64,000 nt of DNA from Planctomycetota bacterium (lineage in GTDB: Bacteria; Planctomycetota; Planctomycetia; Gemmatales; Gemmataceae). The notes under the pieces were generated by a model, which had not been told where the DNA came from, made no database searches, and was given only the letters and a program-made list of their open reading frames with translations. A program made the translations under genes and the position numbers. The stretch is taken from the NCBI GenBank assembly GCA_016191165.1, contig JACPPF010000040.1:1-64000 (forward strand), in the 5' to 3' direction. Shown here piece after piece: positions 45,571 to 54,291 of the stretch; position 1 is the first letter of the stretch, and each line of letters begins with the position of its first letter.

Positions 45571-46827
45571 TTACACCCCCGCCAGGTTCCCCGCCGCGTC
45601 AAACGTCAACTCATACGGCCCTTTTAGCACGTCGAACTTCGTCATCGGCGTCAGGTCGTTCATGCACGGCTCGGACACCTCGACCTCGGCAAGCATCAAC
45701 GTATTCTTGATGTGCATGATGCGCGCCTGATGTGGGTCGCGGCTGCCGATGATCGCGAGGGCGGTGTCCAGCACTTCGCGGTCGGTGTCGTAGTGAACGC
45801 TGATGTTGGCGCCTTCGGGATAGCCGGCGGTCGTGCAGTTGATGCGTGTGGCGTTGTAGTCCATTCCCTTCACAAGGCGCGTCGTGCAGAAGTCGGCGAA
45901 GCCGATACCGCAGGCGTTGCCGTGCGTGTGCTCGGACAACCCGCGGATGAAGATGAAACGCATTTCGGGCTGGTTGGCAATGGTGTCGCTGCGCAGCGCG
46001 CGTTTGCGGCCAACGACGTTGGTGTCCATGCCGCTGCCCGAAACGTCCTTGCCGATCTCATCGATGATTAACAGGTCGGCTTCATGGAATGGTAAACGCC
46101 CGAGCCATTCCTTGGCCTTCACCAGGAGACGTTCCTCGACGGGTTCGAAATCGGCGGGCAGGCACGCTTCGAGGTGGGCGGTTTCGTCGTAGCCATTTTC
46201 GACGGTACAAAGGCCAAAGGCGATGGGGGCCTTGGCGCGCATATGCCGGCCGACGGCGCGGACAACCGGGTCGTAGGGTTGCTCCAGAAGAACGCGGTGA
46301 TAGTGAGCTGCGCCGTGGCGTTTGCCCAGGCCGATCATCATCATCTTCATCAGGCCGCTCTCGACCGGGCCGTGGTAGCTCGTGTGCGGCTTGACGCGTG
46401 CGACCACGCCGATGTGATCGGCCTGCGAGGCGTTCTTGTCGAGAAAGACCGGCCAGCCCTCCGGCGTGCTGCCCAGGTTGACGACTTCCATCGACGAGCG
46501 GATCGGCGCGCCGACGAATTCCTCGGTAATGCCGTAGCTGTGCAGGACCTCGGTTTGCCCCTCAGCCACCGCGCCGCCGTGGCTGCCCATTGACGGAACC
46601 AGGTAGGGTTTGGCGCCCAGGTCGCGCAGATGCTGCACGACGCTTTTGAGTATGAGCGGGATGTTGGCAATGCCGCGACTGCCGGCGGTAAGCGCCACCG
46701 TCTGCCCCGGCTTGATCTTGCTTTGCAAGTTGAGCTTGCCAAGCGTGTCGCGAATGGCGGCGGGGATGTTCTCAACGCGCGGCCGCGGGAAGTTTTGACG
46801 CAGACGAAACATGCGGGGGTAGGTCAT
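45571..46827 (-). CDS. LarA-superfamily (DUF2088) nickel-pincer isomerase-like protein
   Basis: Product of 418 aa. It shares the LarA plan: an N-terminal DUF2088-like domain with VPSMGSHGGAVAEGQTEVLH (first His) and VKPHTSYHGPVESGLMKMMM (second His and Lys region). In LarA equivalent residues hold the nickel-pincer nucleotide. The protein is close to what databases call the group 22 isomerases, of unknown substrate. ATG at 46827 is chosen because the conserved part begins nearby; there is no good ribosome site. A second superfamily member is at 54882. No larB, larC or larE is seen. Confidence 0.8.
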   Translation of the reverse strand: MTYPRMFRLRQNFPRPRVENIPAAIRDTLGKLNLQSKIKPGQTVALTAGSRGIANIPLILKSVVQHLRDLGAKPYLVPSMGSHGGAVAEGQTEVLHSYGITEEFVGAPIRSSMEVVNLGSTPEGWPVFLDKNASQADHIGVVARVKPHTSYHGPVESGLMKMMMIGLGKRHGAAHYHRVLLEQPYDPVVRAVGRHMRAKAPIAFGLCTVENGYDETAHLEACLPADFEPVEERLLVKAKEWLGRLPFHEADLLIIDEIGKDVSGSGMDTNVVGRKRALRSDTIANQPEMRFIFIRGLSEHTHGNACGIGFADFCTTRLVKGMDYNATRINCTTAGYPEGANISVHYDTDREVLDTALAIIGSRDPHQARIMHIKNTLMLAEVEVSEPCMNDLTPMTKFDVLKGPYELTFDAAGNLAGV

Positions 46828-46919
46828 GGTGGGACTCGATTCGTGGCATGGGTATTTGGTCGTCAGCGCTATATGGTATCCGATGGCAAGCCGAAATGAA
46901 AGGGTTTGGAGATTAGCCA

Positions 46920-46972
46920 CTTGCGTTTAGCGTTCGCTCGGCGCTACCCGGACGCTAAGCCGCAAGCGGCGG
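46920..46972. repeat. Inverted repeat (CTTGCG-TTTAGCGTTCGC family)
   Basis: CTTGCGTTTAGCGTTCGCTC is followed by GGACGCTAAGCCGCAAG. Similar units with AGCG(C/T)TCGC and GGCGCC cores lie near 21240, 32250, 35760, 40360, 48280 and 53530, always between genes. Confidence 0.7.
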
Positions 46973-46981
46973 GAGACAACG

Positions 46982-47587
46982 ATGAAACTCGACCACATCA
47001 CCTACACCGGCCCGGCCATCGACGACGAGGCGACCCTTGCCAGGTTGCCCAGGCCGCTGGCGGACCATTTAACCCAGATCAACGGCTACATCCAGTTTCA
47101 CGGCGGGCTTCACGTGCGAGGCGCCTGCCTGGCGCCTGCCTGGCATTCGTTGCGCGACGCCTGGGAAGGCGAGACCGCTTTTCATCAACTTTATCCCGAT
47201 GTGAAGCCGAGTGACGTCCCGTTTGCCGAGGATTGTCTGGGCGATCAGTTCCTCCTTCGCGGCGGACAAGTCTGGCGCCTGTTCGCGGAAACAGGTGAAC
47301 TCGAATCGCTCGAGGTAAACTTCAAGGAATTCTTGCAAGAGGTGGCCAAGGACGCGGTCGAGTTTCTCGGCTTCCATCCTCTCATGGAGTATGAAAAGGA
47401 CGGCGGTCAGCTCAAGCCCGGACAGCTGCTGGCCGCATATCCGCCGTTCTGCACCGAGGAGGCCGAGGACGGCGTGACCGTGTCCGCCGTTCCCACCGAC
47501 GAGCGCCGGCGTTTCCTCGCGGATTTCGCGGCGAAAGTCAACGACTTGCCCGACGATGGGCAGATCGACGTCAACGTCAAGGACTGA
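46982..47587 (+). CDS. SMI1/KNR4 (SUKH)-like protein
   Basis: Product of 201 aa. The central part (LPRPLADHLTQINGYIQFHG, FAEDCLGDQFLLRGGQVWRL, ETGELESLEVNFKEFLQEVA) follows the SUKH pattern of SMI1/KNR4-like proteins, in which an aspartate-rich D-x-x-G-D-x-F-L motif precedes the last strand. SUKH proteins are often immunity proteins to secreted toxins, but many stand alone in planctomycetes. The last 181 bases overlap the end of the opposite gene (47407-48252). The start ATG at 46982 sits within GGAGACAACG. Confidence 0.6.
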   Translation: MKLDHITYTGPAIDDEATLARLPRPLADHLTQINGYIQFHGGLHVRGACLAPAWHSLRDAWEGETAFHQLYPDVKPSDVPFAEDCLGDQFLLRGGQVWRLFAETGELESLEVNFKEFLQEVAKDAVEFLGFHPLMEYEKDGGQLKPGQLLAAYPPFCTEEAEDGVTVSAVPTDERRRFLADFAAKVNDLPDDGQIDVNVKD

Positions 47588-48252
47588 CCCTGGAGCCGAC
47601 CGTCCAGCCTTCGCTGCAACGGCGATTGATGTTGCCTCGCCATTTTGGCCGGCGCCCGCTTCGAGGGCGGCGTCTTGATCTCAACCCGTTCGTTGGCCGG
47701 GCGATTGCCCTTCACGGTCTGAATCACGCCAAAAACCAGCGCATGAAACGGCAACGCGCAGACGAACGAAAAACAAACCACCATTCCATAAACCTGCATC
47801 AAGAATGCCGGCCTCGTTTCGCCCCAGTGGGTGACCAAATAGTAAAGCGAATAAAAAGGCAGGAACAAACATAACAGCAGCTCCATCGGACTGTCGTTGA
47901 AGGCAATGATCAGGAACATCGCGCCGCCGATTATCATGAGCGCACAGCCATAAATCACCGGCACGAGATACAGCACCGGGTGGATACAACTCGCGAGCAC
48001 GGCGACCACCGTCAAGCCGAGGATGACCTTCAGGGAGTTGTCCAGCCGCATCGCCATGGAGAGATACGGCGTGAAGAAATTCTTCGAGCGTTTCTTTTTC
48101 TTCTTCTTGGGTCGAACCGGCTCATCGTCGTCGTCGTCCGGCTCATCGAGACGAATCTTGTACCCGCAGGACCCACAGCGCACGGTGGCGCGGTCCTCGT
48201 CCACGGGGAGTTTGACTTTCTTATCGCATTCAGGACACCGGATGGTGGCCAT
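47407..48252 (-). CDS. Zinc-ribbon membrane protein with overlapping C-terminus
   Basis: Product of 281 aa. The N-terminus is a zinc ribbon (ATIRCPECDKKVKLPVDEDR, VRCGSCG). An acidic then Lys-rich linker follows, with four hydrophobic helices (about residues 75-185). From about residue 221 to the end the sequence is antisense to the SUKH-like gene and reads SLTLTSICPSSGKSLTFAAK, low-complexity and unlike the rest. The natural stop has probably been lost, or the real protein ends near residue 215. ATG follows GGGAGG. Function unknown. Confidence 0.7.
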   Translation of the reverse strand: MATIRCPECDKKVKLPVDEDRATVRCGSCGYKIRLDEPDDDDDEPVRPKKKKKKRSKNFFTPYLSMAMRLDNSLKVILGLTVVAVLASCIHPVLYLVPVIYGCALMIIGGAMFLIIAFNDSPMELLLCLFLPFYSLYYLVTHWGETRPAFLMQVYGMVVCFSFVCALPFHALVFGVIQTVKGNRPANERVEIKTPPSKRAPAKMARQHQSPLQRRLDGRLQGQSLTLTSICPSSGKSLTFAAKSARKRRRSSVGTADTVTPSSASSVQNGGYAASSCPGLS

Positions 48253-48359
48253 CTTCTTTTCCTCCCTTTCCGTGGCTCAGCCTCGGCTGCGGCCGCTTGC
48301 GGCGTGGCGTTGGGGGATGCGCCACGGGAAAGCTACACTGCAAGCGGCGAACTGGTCAA

Positions 48360-50258
48360 CTAAACTGTCGCGCTGCCCAGAAGCAATTCATTGAGGCGCT
48401 GAGCAAACGCCAATGGGTCCTTCACCTTGGACCCTTCAAGAATCACCGCCTGATCGTACAACAGGCGAGCGCGTTTTTCCAGGCGGGGATCGTTTTTGTC
48501 GTCCGCAAGCATTTTCTCCAGCGCCTGGACGAGAGGATGATCCGGGTTGACCTCAAGGATGCGCTTGGCGACCGGCATCGGCCTGTCGCGCTGCATTCGC
48601 TGCATAAGCCGTTCCATGCTCGCGCTCAGCGCGTGCTCGTCAGCCACCAGGCAGACCGCGCTTTCCTTCAGGCGATTGGTGAGCCGGGCGTCAGCGATGT
48701 CCGCCAGTTTCTCCTTGAAATAATCGCACAAGGGCTGAAAGCGAGCCTTCACTTCATCGCTCACTGCCCCGGTTTCCACGCCCGCCTTGTCGATCGCCTT
48801 GAGGTGCTTGCCCTTGTACTCGTGCAGCGAATCGACCACGAACTCGTCGGCCGGGTCGGTCAGGAATAACACCTCCCACCCCTTCGCCTTGAAACTCTCC
48901 AGCAGCGGCGATTGCTCCAGCACCTCGCGGCTCTCGCCGGCCAGATAATAGACGTCGGTCTGATCGCCCGGCATCCGTTCGGCATAATCCGCAAAGGAGG
49001 TCAACTTCCCGGCATCCGTCTTCGTCGACTCAAAGAGCAACAGTTCCGCCAGCTTTTTCTTGTTCTCGAAATCCTGGTAGGCGCCCTCGCGCAGAAAGAC
49101 GCCCAGTTCGCGGTAGAAATCGACGTACTTCTCGAAGTCATTCCTCTTCATCTCTTCAAGCGTGTTGAGCACCTTGCTGGTAAGATTCGATTTGATCTTC
49201 TCCAGCGGCGCGCTCTGCTGCAAAATCTCGCGAGACACGTTCAAAGGCAACGTCGGTGAATCGACCACGCCGCGCACGAAGCGCAAGTAAGGCGGCAGGA
49301 GCGTCTCGCAATCGTCGAGGATGAACACGCGCTGGATGTACAGGTGCAGGCCCTTCTTCGACTCGCCCCACATCATGTCGAATGGTTTCTTCGCCGGCAC
49401 GTAGAGCAACGCCTTGAACTCGATCTGCCCCTCGGCCTTGTAATGAATGGTGCGCGCCGGCGGGTTCATGTCGTGAGCAAGATGCTTGTAGAACTCGGTG
49501 TATTCCTCCTCGCTGATCTCGTTCTTGTTTCGCAGCCAGATCGCCTTACGGGCGTTGAGCACGTCCTCGACGGTCGTGCCGTCGTTCTCGATGTCCATCA
49601 CAATCGGGTGTTCGACGAAGTCGGAGTATTTCTTGACGAGTTGATGTAGCCGATTTTGGTTGAGGAAATCCTTGCAGTCGTCGCGCAGGTGCAGGATGAC
49701 GTCGGTGCCGCGCGTCGGCTTGGTGCAAGGCTCGATTGTGAAATCGCCCTGGCCTTCGGACACCCATTTCACGCCGGTCGTCCCCCTCAGCCCCGGCCCC
49801 TCTCCCGAAGCGGGGAGAGGCGAGGTCTCTGCCATGCGCGAGACGACCTTGACGCGATCAGCAACCATGAATGAGGCGTAGAAGCCGACGCCGAACTGAC
49901 CGATGAGTTCGGGCCGATCCTTGGCATCGGCAGCCCGGAGGCTGTCAAGAAACTCGCGCGTGCCGGAGCGAGCGATCGTGCCGAGGTGTTCGACGATGGT
50001 CTCGCGTGACATGCCGACGCCGTTATCCGAGATGGTCAGCGTGCCTTCCGCCGCGTTGGGTATCAGCTTGATCTTCCAGTCGCTGTTGTCTTCAAGAACG
50101 CTGGCATCGGTCAGACCCTGAAATCGTACGCGATCAATGGCATCCGACGCGTTGCTTATCAGCTCGCGCAGGAAGATGTCCTTGTGCGAATAAAGCGAGT
50201 GAATGATCAGATTCAGTAGTTGCTTGAGTTCGGTCTTGAACTGCATGGTCTCGGCCAT
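48360..50258 (-). CDS. htpG: Molecular chaperone HtpG (Hsp90)
   Basis: Product of 632 aa (E. coli 624). It is an ATP-dependent cytoplasmic chaperone. The GHKL ATPase part has FLRELISNASDAIDRVRFQG, DNGVGMSRE, and QFGVGFYASFMVADRV. The middle domain has YIQRVFILDDCETLLPPYLR and RGVVDSPTLPLNVSREILQQ. The C-terminal dimer domain is complete. An extra 12-14 residues (TSPLPASGEGPGLRG, about 143-157) are encoded by a palindromic repeat and are absent from other HtpG proteins that I know. ATG follows GGGAGG. Confidence 0.95.
   Translation of the reverse strand: MAETMQFKTELKQLLNLIIHSLYSHKDIFLRELISNASDAIDRVRFQGLTDASVLEDNSDWKIKLIPNAAEGTLTISDNGVGMSRETIVEHLGTIARSGTREFLDSLRAADAKDRPELIGQFGVGFYASFMVADRVKVVSRMAETSPLPASGEGPGLRGTTGVKWVSEGQGDFTIEPCTKPTRGTDVILHLRDDCKDFLNQNRLHQLVKKYSDFVEHPIVMDIENDGTTVEDVLNARKAIWLRNKNEISEEEYTEFYKHLAHDMNPPARTIHYKAEGQIEFKALLYVPAKKPFDMMWGESKKGLHLYIQRVFILDDCETLLPPYLRFVRGVVDSPTLPLNVSREILQQSAPLEKIKSNLTSKVLNTLEEMKRNDFEKYVDFYRELGVFLREGAYQDFENKKKLAELLLFESTKTDAGKLTSFADYAERMPGDQTDVYYLAGESREVLEQSPLLESFKAKGWEVLFLTDPADEFVVDSLHEYKGKHLKAIDKAGVETGAVSDEVKARFQPLCDYFKEKLADIADARLTNRLKESAVCLVADEHALSASMERLMQRMQRDRPMPVAKRILEVNPDHPLVQALEKMLADDKNDPRLEKRARLLYDQAVILEGSKVKDPLAFAQRLNELLLGSATV
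49781..49823. repeat. Palindromic repeat inside htpG
   Basis: CCTCTCCC-GAAGCG-GGGAGAGG with flanking CCCCTCAGCCCCGGCC. This resembles a dispersed intergenic repeat of many genomes (CTCTCCC...GGCCGGGGTGAGGGG type). Here it lies inside the coding frame, with no stop codon in the reading direction. Confidence 0.8.
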
Positions 50259-50381
50259 TTGTCTTCCTCCCGGTGGTTGGCTTTTTGTGATATTTTACGT
50301 TTCGGGAAAGGAAAGTCTGCTGCCCAGGGTCGCCACGCCGACGCAACATGCCGCACGCGGAAGGGGTTGCCTCGTTTCGCC

Positions 50382-50505
50382 GCAATCCCGTTCGTCAAAG
50401 AGCACTTTACCAGCCCCCAGCGCAAGCTGGGGGGTTGGGAGGTGGCCCCCCCCGCGCGTGCGCGTGGGGCTGGTATCGCTCTGCTTGACGAACGGTATTG
50501 CGTTT
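50382..50505. repeat. Nested inverted repeats upstream of htpG
   Basis: Outer arms of about 22 bases (CGTTCGTCAAAGAGC near 50389 and its partner GCTCTGCTTGACGAACG near 50496) enclose two hairpins of the AGCGCAAGCT family. The element sits between htpG and a broken gene. Confidence 0.75.
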
Positions 50506-50538
50506 CGCGGCGGAGGAGCGCTGTTCACATCGTCCGAA

Positions 50539-50893
50539 TCACGGAGTGCCAATGCAAAAAAGGTAACGGCTGCCCTTTACGAAGATGCGTCCGTTCGCCA
50601 CGGCCCGGAAATTCCGTCGGCGCGACGCCCGGCGGCCAGTAGGACACCGTGACGAAAACCCGGTCACCCCAGACGATTGGGCTCGATTGGTTCTGGTCGC
50701 GGCGAATCTTGTCCGGCTGGTCGAAAAGCGAGGCCTTCCAGAGAACGTTCTTTTGCTCCTTGCCGCCCCAGACCAGCGGCAGATTCCTTTCGTCGCACTG
50801 CCCCATGCCAGTAGGCCCACGCCAGCCGGGCCAGTGTTCGCCGGCTGGGGCCAGACTTGTGCCAAGCATCAAAAGCAAAAGGGAGTATCGCAT
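50539..50893 (-). pseudogene. Remnant of a PQQ-binding beta-propeller gene
   Basis: From 50893 the frame reads MRYSLLLLMLGTSLAPAGEH, then WPGWRGPTGMGQC and SPIVWGDRVFVTVSYWPPGV, the typical N-terminus of planctomycete PQQ-like beta-propeller (outer membrane PQQ-repeat) proteins. After about residue 95 the frame shifts to one that reads AVANGRIFVKGSRYLFCIGT and a stop, the usual C-terminal end of the same family. Several hundred internal residues are missing. It is a decayed gene with an internal deletion and a frameshift, not a short functional protein. Confidence 0.85.
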
Positions 50894-51048
50894 GGGTTTA
50901 CGGGTTTACTCGGCGCCCCATCCGGGCTGGAGGCCCCTCGAACTTGGTTTTTCTTCGCTGACGCTTCTGACTCGGAAACATTCGCGCTTCCAAAAAGCCG
51001 CAGCTTCGTTTATAGTAGCAAAAGTCAAATCAACCCAAGGGAGCGGCC

Positions 51049-51543
51049 ATGATTTTCGGCGAGGACGCGGGCGAGGGCGTTGGCTTTGCCACGGCGCGCG
51101 GGCGGGATTGGCCCAGCGTGCGGCAATTCAACGTGTTTCTGGCCAATCGGTTGGGGGCATTATTGAACGTCGCCAAGCGATTCGAGACCACGGACAATCG
51201 CATCATCGCCCTTTCGGTAGTCGATTCCACCGACTGCGCCATCGTGCGCCTCGTCGTCAGCGATCCCGAGCGGGCGTATGAGATTTTCGAGCAGGGCAAT
51301 CTGCCTTTCACCGAAAGCGATTTGCTCGTCGTCACGCTGCCCGACGGCCCGCAGCCGCTCCTGCAAATTTGCAAGGCCCTCCTCGGCGCCGAAATCAGCA
51401 TTCACTATGCCTATCCCCTAATGGCGGGGCGGGCAGCGGTCGCCTTGCACGTCGAGGACATCGAGACCGCGTCGCAGCATCTTCAGCAAATGGGCTTCAC
51501 CCTGCTTTCAGAGAACGACCTTAACGAACAACAGGCCGGCTGA
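51049..51543 (+). CDS. ACT domain-containing protein
   Basis: Product of 164 aa. Two ACT-like repeats are visible: FNVFLANRLGALLNVAKRFE with SVVDSTDCAIVRLVVSDP, and PLLQICKALLGAEISIHYAY with GRAAVALHVEDIETASQHLQ. ACT domains bind amino acids and regulate metabolism. No catalytic domain is attached, so it may be a small regulatory subunit or a free sensor. ATG follows AAGGGAGCGGCC. Confidence 0.85.
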   Translation: MIFGEDAGEGVGFATARGRDWPSVRQFNVFLANRLGALLNVAKRFETTDNRIIALSVVDSTDCAIVRLVVSDPERAYEIFEQGNLPFTESDLLVVTLPDGPQPLLQICKALLGAEISIHYAYPLMAGRAAVALHVEDIETASQHLQQMGFTLLSENDLNEQQAG

Positions 51544-51567
51544 ACTGCATTGCCGATGAACACTGGT

Positions 51568-52251
51568 TCACCGCGGACGATCCGTGATGCCGGTGTCCGG
51601 GCGACCCGGTGTTGACCCCGGGTAGTCGTCGTCATCTTCGTAGCCGGAACGAGGTTTTTCCTCTGCCTCCTCCGGCGGGGCGGCCGCGGCGGCGAACGCG
51701 GCGCGGGCGCTGCCCGATAGCAGCAGCCAAACGATCAGCCCGGTGATCGTCAATTGCACGACGATCGTGATGATCAGAACGACACCAGTCAACCCCTGCG
51801 AGAACGCTCCGGCATCGAACGGGGCGCCTTGCGGGAGCGGATTCTCCTCGAAGAACCGTTTCTGTAACGGCAACACGACAATCAGATTGTAGGCGTGTCC
51901 CGCGAACGACACCATCAGCTTCACCAGCGTCAACCCCATGGCGCCATACCGCCCGATGCCGCTCAGCGAAAACAGGCTGATCCCTGTCGCCAGTTGGCCG
52001 ATGCCCAAAAGGACGTCGATGCCCATCAGAGTGAAAATCACGGGGTAATAGCCCGGCGCTTCCTTGGCGATGAACCGCGCCGGCGCCGCCGGGTCCTCCG
52101 CGGGCAGCTTGCCTTTTTGCGGCGGCATTGCGTTGAGGATCGCCATGCCGCCAGCGCCGCAAATGCCGCCCAGTAAAGACCAGGTTCCAAACAAGATCAA
52201 CAGCACCGCCGCGATAATCACCGTCGCGGGCCGTTTTGGTTTCTGGGTCAT
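51568..52251 (-). CDS. Hypothetical four-helix membrane protein
   Basis: Product of 227 aa with four hydrophobic segments (about residues 9-30, 68-90, 97-125, 150-180; LLILFGTWSLLGGICGAGG and VVLIITIVVQLTITGLIVWL). The C-terminal tail is acidic and Pro/Asp-rich. No family is recognised. ATG follows AGGGAGA. Confidence 0.6.
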   Translation of the reverse strand: MTQKPKRPATVIIAAVLLILFGTWSLLGGICGAGGMAILNAMPPQKGKLPAEDPAAPARFIAKEAPGYYPVIFTLMGIDVLLGIGQLATGISLFSLSGIGRYGAMGLTLVKLMVSFAGHAYNLIVVLPLQKRFFEENPLPQGAPFDAGAFSQGLTGVVLIITIVVQLTITGLIVWLLLSGSARAAFAAAAAPPEEAEEKPRSGYEDDDDYPGSTPGRPDTGITDRPR

Positions 52252-52371
52252 GGTGCATCTCCCTGGAGGTTTTCAACGCGAGCTTACTTGACCTGTCCGC
52301 CTTTTGCAAGGGTGCAAAGAAAAAAGGCCCCGCGGTTTTTTTGGAAAATCAGCTTTGTCCTCGGAGCGGAT

Positions 52372-53493
52372 TCAGTCGGCCATCGCCAGGCGTTCGCGAA
52401 TCGGTGGATGATCGTAAAAGAGCAGTGCGACCAGCGGATGTGGGTCCGGGTCGCTCTTGTTTATCCGGGCCAGCTTGGTGAATGCCGAACGATACGCATC
52501 CTTGTTGTGCGTGTGGTCCAACGCGTAGCGGTCGCACTGGCGTTCGTGGAAGCGGCTCAACGCGTTGAGCAGCGGGCTTAAGGTCAAGCCGAAGACAGCC
52601 AGAACGAACAACACAAGGGGCAGCGCCGCAGGATCGTCGAAGCCGGCGTAGCCAAGCATTTGCGCGCTTGCCATGAGCACTTGATGCACAAGCCAAAACC
52701 CCGCGAGCGAGATGAACACGTTCAGGACGATCGCCTTGAGCAGATGGCGGTGCACATGATGCCCGACCTCGTGCGCGAAGACGACCTCGATCTCCTCCGG
52801 CGTGAATTGCGCGAGCAGCGTATCGCCGAGCAAGACGCGGCGCGTGTTGCCCAGGCCGGCGAGGGCGGCGTTCGCTTTTTTTGTTTCGTCGCTCAGGTGG
52901 AGCTGGTAGATGCCCTCGATCGTGAGAGTCGTCCCTTCGGTCAACTTCTTCAATCGATCCAGCAAATTCGCGTCATCCAGGCGCGTCACCTTGTAGAAAA
53001 TCGGCAAGATAACAACTGGCAGCAATCGGCCCAGCACGATCGTGACGCCGAGCCAGCCGGCCGTCGCCCAGAGCCACCACCATTCGCCCGTGACCCAAAG
53101 AACCCAGTACAGGCCGAACACCAGCAATAGGCCAAGCACGCCGCCAACGAGGTAGCCCTTGATGCGTTTCCAGCACCAGCCCGCGAAAGTTTGATTGCTG
53201 AGTTGATTGCGATGTTCGAGTAGGAAGCCGGAATAGAAGTCGAGCGGCAAGGTGAGCAATTCCAGCGTGATGCCGAGGGTCGCGGCCGATGCCAGCAGCC
53301 GCAGGGCCGCATTGGCGCCGACCAGCGCGGTGTATTGTTCACCGAGGCAACCCCCGAGAACGATGGCGAGCAAGGCCAACCAGCCGAGGCTGAGGACCGA
53401 GCTGATGAAAACGACGGCGATTTTTTGCCTCTGGTAGCGCTTGACCTCCGGCGCGGCGGTTTCGAGTTCGAGCGATGGTGTATCGGTGGCCAT
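52372..53493 (-). CDS. M48 family metalloprotease
   Basis: Product of 373 aa with several membrane helices. The zinc motif HEVGHH lies in VVFAHEVGHHVHRHLLKAIV, and the third ligand region is SRFHERQCDRYALDHT. It resembles the CAAX-type or HtpX-like integral-membrane M48 peptidases that process or degrade membrane proteins. ATG follows AAAGGAAG. A second, unlinked M48 gene is at 57085. Confidence 0.88.
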   Translation of the reverse strand: MATDTPSLELETAAPEVKRYQRQKIAVVFISSVLSLGWLALLAIVLGGCLGEQYTALVGANAALRLLASAATLGITLELLTLPLDFYSGFLLEHRNQLSNQTFAGWCWKRIKGYLVGGVLGLLLVFGLYWVLWVTGEWWWLWATAGWLGVTIVLGRLLPVVILPIFYKVTRLDDANLLDRLKKLTEGTTLTIEGIYQLHLSDETKKANAALAGLGNTRRVLLGDTLLAQFTPEEIEVVFAHEVGHHVHRHLLKAIVLNVFISLAGFWLVHQVLMASAQMLGYAGFDDPAALPLVLFVLAVFGLTLSPLLNALSRFHERQCDRYALDHTHNKDAYRSAFTKLARINKSDPDPHPLVALLFYDHPPIRERLAMAD

Positions 53494-53610
53494 GATGCTT
53501 CCTTTGTGGGATAATGTAAGGATCAGCGATTGATTCGTTTAGCGCCCGCGTGGCGCCCATGCAATGCAAGACGTGAATCGGCAGCACCACCCCCCAAAAT
53601 GCGGTAGCTT

Positions 53611-53934
53611 GTGGCCAAGAAACAGCCATTCACCCTGGAGTTCGCGCCGATCGTGCATGAGCACCTGAGCGCCATCGATGCAAAATACGATTCGTTGATT
53701 CGCAGGAAGATTGACGAGCAACTGAAGCATGAGCCCGACGTGGAAACCCGCAACCGCAAGCCCGTGCGGCCGCCAGCGGCATTCCAGGCGGAATGGGAAC
53801 TGCGATTTGGCCCGAAAAATCGATTCCGCGTGTTCTACAGGATCGATGACAAGAATCGAAAAGTAGAAATCGTTGCTATCGGAGAGAAAGAGCGTAACCG
53901 CCTGTTCATCGGCGGAGAGGAGATTGAACCATGA
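53611..53934 (+). CDS. Type II toxin of the RelE/ParE family
   Basis: Product of 107 aa starting with GTG. The fold signature is FTLEFAPIVHEHLSAIDAKY, then RFRVFYRIDDKNRKVEIVAI, typical of RelE/ParE ribonuclease or gyrase-type toxins. It overlaps the next gene by ATGA. The toxin gene comes first, unlike most type II pairs. The predicted partner is the Phd-like protein that follows. Confidence 0.82.
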   Translation: MAKKQPFTLEFAPIVHEHLSAIDAKYDSLIRRKIDEQLKHEPDVETRNRKPVRPPAAFQAEWELRFGPKNRFRVFYRIDDKNRKVEIVAIGEKERNRLFIGGEEIEP

Positions 53935-54242
53935 AGACCGCTTCGGCCGCGAAAATGGCGGCACAATTCGCCGATTATCTGGAAGCTAGCCAGGAACAGC
54001 CGGTTCTGATCACGCGCAACGGCAAGCCCGTCGCGCTTCTGATGGCGGTGCACGACAAGGTCGAAGCGGAACAGCTTGCGGTCCGGCATGCGCGGACGCT
54101 CCGTTCGGTTTTCGAGGAAGCTCACGAGCAACTGCAACGAGGCGAGGGGATTCCGCACGACGAATTCTGGAGGCAGGTCGAGCAATCAAGGCGCTCCAAA
54201 CGTTCGTCGGCTGTGGGGAAGAAATCGGCCTCGGGCACGTGA
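53931..54242 (+). CDS. Type II antitoxin of the Phd/YefM family
   Basis: Product of 103 aa. The N-terminus MKTASAAKMAAQFADYLEAS and the segment EQPVLITRNGKPVALLMAVH are the Phd/YefM hallmark, a DNA-binding and toxin-binding antitoxin. The C-terminal half is helical and would mask the toxin. It overlaps the toxin gene, so production is coupled. Confidence 0.82.
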   Translation: MKTASAAKMAAQFADYLEASQEQPVLITRNGKPVALLMAVHDKVEAEQLAVRHARTLRSVFEEAHEQLQRGEGIPHDEFWRQVEQSRRSKRSSAVGKKSASGT

Positions 54243-54291
54243 GACTGGCGTAGAATCGTCTGCAGGATGCGGAGGAGGCAAGTGCGAAACG

